Shown here in pieces: positions 57,122-64,000 of a stretch of DNA of 64,000 nucleotides. Position numbers and translations under genes: made by a program. Position 1 is the stretch's first letter. The number at the start of each line of letters is the position of its first letter. Source of the stretch: Agromyces rhizosphaerae (GTDB taxonomy: Bacteria > Actinomycetota > Actinomycetes > Actinomycetales > Microbacteriaceae); NCBI RefSeq assembly GCF_027925245.1, contig NZ_BSDP01000001.1, positions 2,480,001 to 2,544,000 on the forward strand, read 5' to 3'. The notes under the pieces were generated by a model, which ran no database searches, was not told the DNA's origin, and saw only the letters and a list, made by a program, of their open reading frames with translations.

Positions 57122-57294
57122 GTCTCCTCCATGGCTGACGCTAACAGGCATGCGTTTCGCGTCCGTTGCGGCGGGCGGCGACGCGTGCGCTCGACGCCGG
57201 ATGGGGGCAGGATCGAAACACCGGGTTAACGCGTGCCGCATACGATCACACGATCGCGCGGCTCGCCCCGCGCATCGCACGAAGTGAGGTCTCG
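57122..57294. promoter_or_regulatory. divergent control region of allB-guaD and xdhC operons
   Basis: A 173-base gap between divergent genes. It contains GAAACACCGG at 57215-57224 (shared with the pucG promoter), GTTAAC just after it, and a TACGAT -10 candidate at 57241-57246 directed at xdhC. A GTTTC half-site lies near 57151. Control by the local MurR/RpiR protein or a GlnR-type factor is possible but unproven. Confidence 0.5.
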
Positions 57295-58458
57295 ATGCTC
57301 GAACTGGCGCAGGACGTGGTGGGCCGGCTCGGCCGGGGGGAGGCCTTCGCGCTCGCGACCGTGACCGCGATCCGCGGCTCCGCCCCGCTGCCGGTCGGCA
57401 CGTCGATGCTCGTCGACGCGAGCGGACGGGTCGCAGGCAGCGTCTCGGGCGGCTGCGTCGAGGGCGCGGTGTTCGAGCTCTGCGCGCTCGCGCTCGAGGA
57501 GGACTCCGCGCACGTCGAGCGCTTCGGCATCGACGACGAGACCGCGTTCGCTGTGGGCCTCAGCTGCGGTGGGGAGCTCGACGTGTTCGTGCAGCCGTTC
57601 CCGAGCGGGGCGGGGGCGGATGCCGCGGGCGAGCCGTTCCGGCGCGCGCTCGCCGGGTCCGACGCGGGCGTCGCGGTCGTGGTCGCCGGGCCGGCGGGGC
57701 TCGTCGGCCGGGTGCTGCCCGCCGGGGCCGACGACGCGCTCACGGACGCCGAACTCGACGCCGCCGGGCTCGACGGCGTGCGCGCGGAGCGCGTGCAGGC
57801 CGAGGTCGATCGCGCCGCGGCATCCGGCCGCACCGGCATGGTCGACGTCGACTGCGGCGAGGCCGTGCTGCGCCTGTTCGTCGAGTCGCGGCTCGCGCCG
57901 CCCCGGTTGCTCGTGTACGGCGCGATCGCGTTCGGCGATGCGCTCGCCGCGGCCGCGAAGCCGCTCGGCTACCGCGTCACCGTGTGCGACCACCGCCCGG
58001 CGTTCGCGACGCCCGAGCGGTTCCCGCACGCCGACGAGGTCGTCGTCGCGCGTCCCGCCGAGCACCTCGCGCGCACGGCGACCGACGAGCGCACGGTCGT
58101 CGTCGTGCTCGGCCACGACGCGCGCACCGACGTGCCCGTGCTCGCCGCGGCGCTCGAACGGCCGGTCGCCTTCGTCGGCGCGCTCGGCTCCCGGCGCACC
58201 CACGACGAGCGGATGCGGCTGCTGCGCGACGTCGGCGTCGGCGACGCCGCGCTCTCGAGCCTGCATTCGCCGATCGGGCTCGACCTGGGCGCCGCGACCC
58301 CGGCCGAGACCGCGCTGTCGATCCTCGCGGAGGTCGTCGCCGCGCGCACCGGCGCGTCCGGCCGGCCGCTGCGCGAGACGACCGGCCCGATCCACCGCAC
58401 CGTGCCGGGCACCGACGCCGTCGTCCGTTCCGCCCCGACCGCGCCCGCCGCGCACTGA
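57295..58458 (+). CDS. xdhC: XdhC/CoxI family xanthine dehydrogenase maturation factor
   Basis: 387 residues from the ATG at 57295 (AGTGAGG five bases before). N-terminal XdhC/CoxI domain (VTAIRGSAPLPVGTSMLVDA, GSVSGGCVEGAVFEL) and C-terminal Rossmann domain (LLVYGAIAFGDALAAAAKPL, TVCDHRPAFATPERFPHADE, YDA-like FVGALGSRRTHDERM). It sulfurates and inserts the Mo cofactor into xanthine dehydrogenase. First of the xdh operon. Confidence 0.93.
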   Translation: MLELAQDVVGRLGRGEAFALATVTAIRGSAPLPVGTSMLVDASGRVAGSVSGGCVEGAVFELCALALEEDSAHVERFGIDDETAFAVGLSCGGELDVFVQPFPSGAGADAAGEPFRRALAGSDAGVAVVVAGPAGLVGRVLPAGADDALTDAELDAAGLDGVRAERVQAEVDRAAASGRTGMVDVDCGEAVLRLFVESRLAPPRLLVYGAIAFGDALAAAAKPLGYRVTVCDHRPAFATPERFPHADEVVVARPAEHLARTATDERTVVVVLGHDARTDVPVLAAALERPVAFVGALGSRRTHDERMRLLRDVGVGDAALSSLHSPIGLDLGAATPAETALSILAEVVAARTGASGRPLRETTGPIHRTVPGTDAVVRSAPTAPAAH

Positions 58459-58468
58459 GGCGGCAACC

Positions 58469-59272
58469 GTGGATCTCGAGACCGTCGCCACGTACCGGCG
58501 CGCCACCTCACGAGCCGACCTCGCGCTCGCCCCGGGCGAGCGGTTCGTCGCCGGCGGCACCTGGCTGTACTCCGAGCCCCAGGTCGGCACGAGCGGCCTC
58601 GTCGACCTCACCGGCATGGGCTGGGCGAGCATCGAGGAGCACGACGGAGGGCTCCGCATCGGCGCGACCTGCACAATCGCCGAGTTGGTCGCGCACGCGG
58701 TGGGAGCGGCCTGGCCGGCGCATCCGCTCGTCTCCGACTGCGCGAACGCGCTGCTGGCCTCGTTCAAGGTGTGGAACTCCGCGACCGTCGGCGGCAACGT
58801 CTGCCGCGCGTTCGCCGCGGCCGGAATGGTCTCGCTCTGCACGACCCTCGACGGCGTCGCGACGATCTGGACGCCCGACGGCGGCGAGGAGCGGCGGCCG
58901 GTCGTCGACCTGGTCGCGGGCAACGGCGTGACGACCCTCGCCGACGGCGAGGTGCTGCGCGCGATCGACCTGCCCGCGCACGCGCTGCGGGCCCGCACGG
59001 CGTTCCGCAAGATCGCGCTCGCCGAGCTCGGCCGCTCGGGTGCCGTCCTCACCGGTCGCGTCGACGGGGACGGCGCCGCGACCCTCGTGATCACGGCCGC
59101 GACCGAGCGCCCGACCGTGCTCCGCTTCGACCGGCTGCCCGACGCGGCGACCCTGCGCAGCGTCGTCGAGGCCGCGCCCGGCTACTACTCCGACCCGCTC
59201 GGTTCGGCCGACTGGCGGCGCGCCGTGAGCGTCGCCCTGCTCGAGGACGTGCGCGAGGAGCTGGCCGCATGA
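58469..59272 (+). CDS. xanthine dehydrogenase FAD-binding subunit
   Basis: 267 residues, GTG start. CoxM/XdhB-type FAD domain: [35 protein letters not shown], and [20 protein letters not shown] (flavin loop) near residue 105. It passes electrons from the iron-sulfur part to NAD+. Coupled to the large subunit by ATGA. Confidence 0.92.
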   Translation: MDLETVATYRRATSRADLALAPGERFVAGGTWLYSEPQVGTSGLVDLTGMGWASIEEHDGGLRIGATCTIAELVAHAVGAAWPAHPLVSDCANALLASFKVWNSATVGGNVCRAFAAAGMVSLCTTLDGVATIWTPDGGEERRPVVDLVAGNGVTTLADGEVLRAIDLPAHALRARTAFRKIALAELGRSGAVLTGRVDGDGAATLVITAATERPTVLRFDRLPDAATLRSVVEAAPGYYSDPLGSADWRRAVSVALLEDVREELAA

Positions 59273-62046
59273 GGGTCACCGTGAACGGGCAGCCCCGGGA
59301 GGGCGAGCCGCGGGCCGGCCAGAGCCTGCGCACCTACCTGCGCGAGCACGCGCACTTCGAGGTGAAGAAGGGCTGCGACGCGGGCGACTGCGGCGCATGC
59401 GCAGTGCTCGTCGACGGGGTGCCCGTGCACTCGTGCATCACGCCGGCGCACCGCGCCGACGGCGCCGAGGTCACCACGGCCGCGGGGCTCGGCACGCCCG
59501 ACGACCTGCACCCGATGCAGGAGGCGTTCGTCGACCACTTCGGGTTCCAGTGCGGGTTCTGCACCGCCGGCATGGTCGTGACCGCCTCCACCCTCGACGA
59601 GGACGACCTCGACGACCTGCCGCGGCGCATGAAGGGCAGCCTCTGCCGGTGCACGGGGTACCGCAGCATCCGCGAGTCGATCCGGGCGGGCGTCGCCGCG
59701 GGGGCGGGCTCGGGACGCGCGGGCGCGCGGAACCTCGGGTCGACCGGTGCGGTCGGCACCTCGGCGCATCCGCCCGCCGCCCGCCGCGTGGTCACGGGCA
59801 CCGAGCCGTTCACGTTCGACACCGCCGTGCCGGGCATGCTGCACCTGCGGGTGCTCGGCTCGCCCCACGCGCACGCCCGCATCGTCTCGATCGACACGAG
59901 CGCCGCCATGGCGATCGACGGCGTCGAGCTCGTGCTCACCCACGAGGACGTGCCCGCGACGCGCTACTCCACCGGACGGCACGAGCACCGCACCGACGAC
60001 CCCGACGACACGCGCATGCTCGACGACGTCGTGCGCTTCGTCGGCCAGCGCGTCGCCGCCGTGGTCGCGACCAGCGCCGCGGCCGCCGAGGCGGGCTGCC
60101 GCGCCATCGAGGTCGTCTACGAGGAGTTGCCCGCGGTCTTCGATCCGGATGCCGCGCGGCGGCCCGGTGCGCCGGTGATCCACCCCGGGCGCACGCCCGA
60201 CGACCGTGTCGACGAGGCCGACCGCAACGTGATCGCGGCCCTGCACGCGGGCTTCGGCGGTGACGTGGACGATGCCCTCGCGGCATCCGAGGTCACCGTC
60301 TCGGGCACCTGGCAGACGCAGCGCCAGAGCCACGCCCAGCTCGAGACGCACGGCAGCATCGCCTGGACCGAGGAGGACGGGCGGCTCGTCGTGCGCACCA
60401 GCACCCAGGTGCCGTTCCTCGTGCGCGACGAGCTCGCGCGCGTGCTCGACCTGCCTCCCGAGCGGGTGCGCGTGTACGCGGCGCGCGTCGGCGGCGGCTT
60501 CGGCGGCAAGCAGGAGCTGCTCACCGAGGACCTCGTCGCCGTCGCGGCGTTGCGGCTCGGGAAGCCGGTCGGCTGGGAGTACGCGCGCACCGACGAGTTC
60601 ACGCGCGCGACGCTGCGGCACCCGATGCGCGTCGCGGTACGGCTCGGCGCGACCCGCGACGGCGTGCTCACCGCGATGCACGTCGACGTGCTGAGCGACA
60701 CCGGCGCGTACGGCAACCACTCGCGCGGCGTCATGTTCCACGCCTGCTCCGAGTCGATCTCGCTGTACCGGAGCCCGGTGAAGCGCGTCGACGCCGAGGC
60801 GGTGTACACGAACAACCCGCCGTCGGGCGCGTTCCGCGGCTACGGGCTCGGGCAGGTGATCTTCGGCGTCGAGTCGGCGCTCGACGAGCTCGCGCTCGAG
60901 CTCGGCATCGACCCGTTCGAGCTGCGCCGGCGCAACGTCATCCGCGACGGCGAGCCGCCGTTCGCGTGGCACGACGAGGCCGAGGCCGAGCTCGTGCACG
61001 GCAGCTACGGGCTCGACCAGTGCCTCGACCTTGCCGAGCGGGCGCTGCGGCGCGGCAACGGCGTCGACGCTCCCGAGGGGCCCCAGTGGCGCGTGGGCGA
61101 GGGCATGGCGGCCGCGATGATCGCGACCATGGCGCCGCGGGGCCACATCTCCGAGACCACCGTGACGCTGCGCCCCGACGGCACCGTGCGCCTCGGCGTC
61201 GGCACGAGCGAGTTCGGCAACGGCACCACGACGGTGCACGCGCAGATCGTCGCGACCGACCTCGGCACCGGTACGGACCGCATCGTGATCCACCAGTCCG
61301 ACACGGATGCCGCGACCCACGACACCGGTGCGTTCGCGTCCGCAGGCACGACCGTCGCCGGCAAGGCGCTGCACGCGGCGGCGCTCGCGCTCCGCGAGGT
61401 GCTGGTCGCGGCGGCCGCGGGGATCGCGGGGTGCGTGCCGGAGGAGGTCGTGCTCGACCGGGACGGGGCGCTGGCGGGTGCCGGGCTCGACGCACGCCGC
61501 GTCGGCTTCGATGAGCTCATCGCCGCCGTGCCCGCCGAGCACCGCTCGCCCGAGGGCGCGTTCGCGCAAGGGGCCGAGTACGGCGACCGGCGCTCGCTCG
61601 CCTACAACGTGCACGCCTTCCGCGTCGCGGTCGACGTGCGCACGGGCACCGTCCGCATCCTCCAGTCCATCCAGACGGCCGACGCGGGCACGGTCATGAA
61701 CCCCGAGCAGTGCCGCGGCCAGGTCGAGGGCGGCGTCGCCCAGGCGATCGGCGGCGCGCTGTACGAGGAGGTCGTGCTCGACGAGGGGCACGTCACCACG
61801 CCCGTGTTCCGCCTCTACCGCGTGCCGCAGATGGCCGACGTGCCCGACACCGAGGTGTACTTCGCCGAGACCAGCGACGACCTCGGGCCGTTCGGCGCCA
61901 AGTCGATGAGCGAAAGCCCGTACAACCCGGTCGCGGCTGCGCTCGGCAACGCGATCCGCCGCGCGATCGGCGTGCGCGGCTACGAGCTGCCGTTCTCGCG
62001 CGACCGCGTCTGGCGGCTCGCGAGCGGCACCATCCAGACAGACTGA
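59269..62046 (+). CDS. xanthine dehydrogenase, fused [2Fe-2S] and molybdopterin subunits
   Basis: 925 residues. Residues 1-~150: ferredoxin-like [16 protein letters not shown] and the second cluster motif [10 protein letters not shown]...[10 protein letters not shown]. Residues ~165-925: molybdopterin domain with [30 protein letters not shown] (substrate loop), [16 protein letters not shown], and the C-terminal [20 protein letters not shown] with the catalytic Glu. It hydroxylates hypoxanthine and xanthine to urate. Fusion of FeS and Mo parts with separate FAD is less common than three separate chains. Confidence 0.93.
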   Translation: MRVTVNGQPREGEPRAGQSLRTYLREHAHFEVKKGCDAGDCGACAVLVDGVPVHSCITPAHRADGAEVTTAAGLGTPDDLHPMQEAFVDHFGFQCGFCTAGMVVTASTLDEDDLDDLPRRMKGSLCRCTGYRSIRESIRAGVAAGAGSGRAGARNLGSTGAVGTSAHPPAARRVVTGTEPFTFDTAVPGMLHLRVLGSPHAHARIVSIDTSAAMAIDGVELVLTHEDVPATRYSTGRHEHRTDDPDDTRMLDDVVRFVGQRVAAVVATSAAAAEAGCRAIEVVYEELPAVFDPDAARRPGAPVIHPGRTPDDRVDEADRNVIAALHAGFGGDVDDALAASEVTVSGTWQTQRQSHAQLETHGSIAWTEEDGRLVVRTSTQVPFLVRDELARVLDLPPERVRVYAARVGGGFGGKQELLTEDLVAVAALRLGKPVGWEYARTDEFTRATLRHPMRVAVRLGATRDGVLTAMHVDVLSDTGAYGNHSRGVMFHACSESISLYRSPVKRVDAEAVYTNNPPSGAFRGYGLGQVIFGVESALDELALELGIDPFELRRRNVIRDGEPPFAWHDEAEAELVHGSYGLDQCLDLAERALRRGNGVDAPEGPQWRVGEGMAAAMIATMAPRGHISETTVTLRPDGTVRLGVGTSEFGNGTTTVHAQIVATDLGTGTDRIVIHQSDTDAATHDTGAFASAGTTVAGKALHAAALALREVLVAAAAGIAGCVPEEVVLDRDGALAGAGLDARRVGFDELIAAVPAEHRSPEGAFAQGAEYGDRRSLAYNVHAFRVAVDVRTGTVRILQSIQTADAGTVMNPEQCRGQVEGGVAQAIGGALYEEVVLDEGHVTTPVFRLYRVPQMADVPDTEVYFAETSDDLGPFGAKSMSESPYNPVAAALGNAIRRAIGVRGYELPFSRDRVWRLASGTIQTD

Positions 62047-62080
62047 CCCACGACACATCGAACGAACTCAGGAGCAGCAG

Positions 62081-62986
62081 ATGGCGATCATCCTCGGCGA
62101 CGACCGGTACGGCAAGGCGGAGAACCGCATCGTGCGGATCGTGCGCGACAGCCCCCGCCACGAGATCCGCGACGTGAACGTGTCGACCGCGCTCCGCGGC
62201 GACTTCGCGGCCGCCCACCTCGAGGGCGACCAGGGCAACGTGCTGCCCACCGACACGCAGAAGCAGACCGCCTACGCGTACGCGAAGCTGCACGGCCTGA
62301 CGGAGCTCGAGGAGTACGGCCTCGCGCTCGCGCGCCACTTCGTGGACGACGTGGAGCCCGTGGCATCCGCCCGCATCGAGATCGAGGAGTTCGCGTGGGA
62401 CCGCGTCGTCGCCGACGGTGCGGAGCACGACCACACCTGGACGCGCAACGGGAAAGAGGTGCGCCTCGCGTCGGTCACGGTCGCCGGGTCGGGCGAGGCG
62501 CAGCAGACGTGGGTGACCGGCGGGTTCAAGGACCTCGTGATCCTGAAGTCGACCGGCTCGGAGTTCCACGGCTTCCTCGAGGACGAGTACACGGTGCTGG
62601 AGCCCACCACCGACCGCATCATGGCGACGTCGCTCGTCGCGACCTGGCGCTTCGGCACCACCGACGTCGACTGGAATGCGGTCTACGACGGGGTGAAGGC
62701 CGTCATGGTCGAGCGCTTCGCGAACGTGCACTCGCTCGCGCTGCAGCAGACGCTCTACGCGATGGGCCGCGCCGTGCTCGAGGCGTACCCCGAGATCGTG
62801 GAGATCCGCATGTCGGCGCCGAACAAGCACCACTTCCTCTACGACCTCGGGCGCTTCGGCATCGACAACGACAACGAGGTCTTCCACGCCGACGACCGGC
62901 CCTACGGGCTGATCCAGGCGACGGTCACCCGCGACGATGCGCCCGATGCCGGGCCCGCGTGGGACCACTACACCGGTCTGGTCTGA
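62081..62986 (+). CDS. pucL: urate oxidase (uricase)
   Basis: 301 residues with AGGAG upstream. Tunnelling-fold uricase: GDDRYGKAENRIVRIVR with the catalytic Lys, LPTDTQKQTAYAYAKLHG with the catalytic Thr, SFE-like STGSEFHGFLEDEYTVL and MSAPNKHHFLYDLGRFG near the C-terminus. It oxidises urate to 5-hydroxyisourate, cofactor-free. Coupled to the downstream deaminase by TGATG. Confidence 0.96.
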   Translation: MAIILGDDRYGKAENRIVRIVRDSPRHEIRDVNVSTALRGDFAAAHLEGDQGNVLPTDTQKQTAYAYAKLHGLTELEEYGLALARHFVDDVEPVASARIEIEEFAWDRVVADGAEHDHTWTRNGKEVRLASVTVAGSGEAQQTWVTGGFKDLVILKSTGSEFHGFLEDEYTVLEPTTDRIMATSLVATWRFGTTDVDWNAVYDGVKAVMVERFANVHSLALQQTLYAMGRAVLEAYPEIVEIRMSAPNKHHFLYDLGRFGIDNDNEVFHADDRPYGLIQATVTRDDAPDAGPAWDHYTGLV

Positions 62987-64000
62987 TGGCGGCGGGTGCC
63001 GGGGGCGCGCCGGCACGCCGGGTGGTGATCGACGGATGCCACGTGGCGACCGTCGACGCGGCCGGCACGGAGTACGCCGACGGCTACGTGGTCGTCGACG
63101 GGGACCGCATCACCGCGGTCGGCGCGGGGCCGGTGCCGGGTGAGCTCGCGGCATCCGCTCACGAGCGCATCGACGGGCGCGGGCACCTGCTCACGCCCGG
63201 CCTCGTGAACACCCACCACCACCTGTACCAGTGGCTCACGCGCGGGTTCGCGCAGGACGACATCCTGTTCGACTGGCTCGTCGCGCTGTACCCCATGTGG
63301 TCGCGCATCGACGCCGACCTCGTGCGCGCCGGTGCCGCAGGGGCGCTCGCCGTGGCGGCGCGCTCGGGCTGCACGACGCTCGCCGACCACCACTACGTGT
63401 TCCCGGCGGGCGGCGGCGACCTCGTCGGCGCGATCGTCGAGGCCGGGTCGGAGGTCGGCATCCGCCTGCACGCGACGCGCGGGTCGATGGACCTGGGGCG
63501 GAGCGCCGGCGGCCTGCCGCCCGACTTCGCGGTCGAGACGACGGATGCCGCGCTGGCGGCCACCCGCGAGGCCGTCGACGCGTACCACGACCCCGGGTTC
63601 TCGTCGATGGTGCGCATCGCCGCGGCGCCCTGCTCGCCGTTCTCGGTGACCGCCGACCTGCTGCGCGAGTCGGCGGTGCTCGCGCGCGAGCTCGGCGTGC
63701 GGCTGCACACGCACGGCGCCGAGACCGTCGAGGAGGAGGCGTTCTGCCGCGAGCGATTCGGCACCTCGCCCGCGGGCTACCTCGAGTCGCTCGGCTGGCT
63801 GGGGGACGACGTGTGGATGGCGCACTGCGTGCACCTCGACGACGCCGACGTGCGCCGCTTCGCCGACACCGGCACCGGCGTGGCGCACTGCCCGTCGTCG
63901 AACGCGCGGCTCGCGGCGGGCATCGCGCCCGTGCGTGCGCTCGTCGATGCCGGCGCGCCCGTCGGCCTCGGCGTCGACGGGGCCGCGTCGAACGAGTCGG
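62986..64000 (+). CDS. 8-oxoguanine deaminase-like amidohydrolase (truncated by window end)
   Basis: At least 338 residues, no stop before the window ends. Amidohydrolase core: LTPGLVNTHHHLYQWLTRGF (metal HxH), TTLADHHYVFPAGGGDLV, LHTHGAETVEEEAFCRERFG (third His), MAHCVHLDDADVRRFADTG and GLGVDGAASNES (catalytic Asp). The DDILFDWLVALYPMW and ADHHYVFP patterns fit 8-oxoguanine deaminases better than cytosine deaminases. Product would be urate, used directly by the coupled uricase. Confidence 0.88.
   Translation, partial: MAAGAGGAPARRVVIDGCHVATVDAAGTEYADGYVVVDGDRITAVGAGPVPGELAASAHERIDGRGHLLTPGLVNTHHHLYQWLTRGFAQDDILFDWLVALYPMWSRIDADLVRAGAAGALAVAARSGCTTLADHHYVFPAGGGDLVGAIVEAGSEVGIRLHATRGSMDLGRSAGGLPPDFAVETTDAALAATREAVDAYHDPGFSSMVRIAAAPCSPFSVTADLLRESAVLARELGVRLHTHGAETVEEEAFCRERFGTSPAGYLESLGWLGDDVWMAHCVHLDDADVRRFADTGTGVAHCPSSNARLAAGIAPVRALVDAGAPVGLGVDGAASNES

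Noticed and set aside
57215..57230. GlnR box (GAAAC-N6-TTAAC) upstream of xdhC
   Set aside because: Only one pair of half-sites fits and the next expected half-site is absent, so it is not called as a GlnR site; kept only as part of the shared GAAACACCGG motif.

Overview
This is about 64 kb of a very GC-rich, gene-dense actinobacterial chromosome. CarD, a DUF3263 protein, an F420-dependent luciferase-like oxidoreductase, a GlnR-type regulator, SenX3-RegX3, a stand-alone GroEL2 under CIRCE control, a fused IspDF and a DUF222/HNH protein all point to Actinomycetota. The gene content, GTG starts and codon style look like Microbacteriaceae (Agromyces- or Microbacterium-like), but the genus is inference. 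I see no phage, IS element, CRISPR array, rRNA or plasmid function.

1-14.4 kb: a DUF222/HNH protein, a gamma carbonic-anhydrase-like protein, a small secreted protein, an APC permease and a YbaK/EbsC deacylase. A Leloir galactose module follows: galT-galK on the minus strand, divergent from a DeoR regulator and an aldose 1-epimerase, with an operator-like inverted repeat between them. Next are an F420-dependent oxidoreductase, a MarP-like membrane serine protease coupled to fdhD, a divergent FdhF/YdeP molybdopterin oxidoreductase, and tRNA-Lys(TTT).

14.4-34.4 kb: pabC and malic enzyme, then a phosphate region. pstS-pstC-pstA-pstB has a Streptomyces-style PHO box upstream and a hairpin after pstS. 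A NUDIX/phosphatase fusion (MutT1 type), ppk and a GlnR-like regulator follow. After a nitrobindin-ygfZ-FUSC operon and gpmA comes phoU, divergent from senX3-regX3, again with PHO-box-like repeats between them. Phosphate sensing, import and polyphosphate storage are thus grouped within about 16 kb.

34.4-46.1 kb: housekeeping genes (carD, ispDF, cysS, rlmB, a DUF4032 protein, an orphan MalK/UgpC-type ATPase, a DsbA-like thioredoxin, tRNA-Thr(TGT), msrB, DUF3263, LytR_C, a cold-shock protein), ending with groEL behind two CIRCE elements.

46.1-64.0 kb: a purine-degradation locus. Read as a pathway it holds guanine deaminase, an 8-oxoguanine deaminase (cut by the window end), xanthine dehydrogenase with its XdhC- and MocA-like maturation factors, uricase, hydroxyisourate hydrolase, OHCU decarboxylase, allantoinase, an allantoate amidohydrolase and a ureidoglycine-glyoxylate aminotransferase, plus a MurR/RpiR regulator. 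At its upstream edge a formamidase-family gene overlaps an unusual fusion of an AtzH/HpxZ-like domain to an amidase, which may extend the route towards oxalurate- or carboxyurea-type amides. This locus is the most interesting part of the window.
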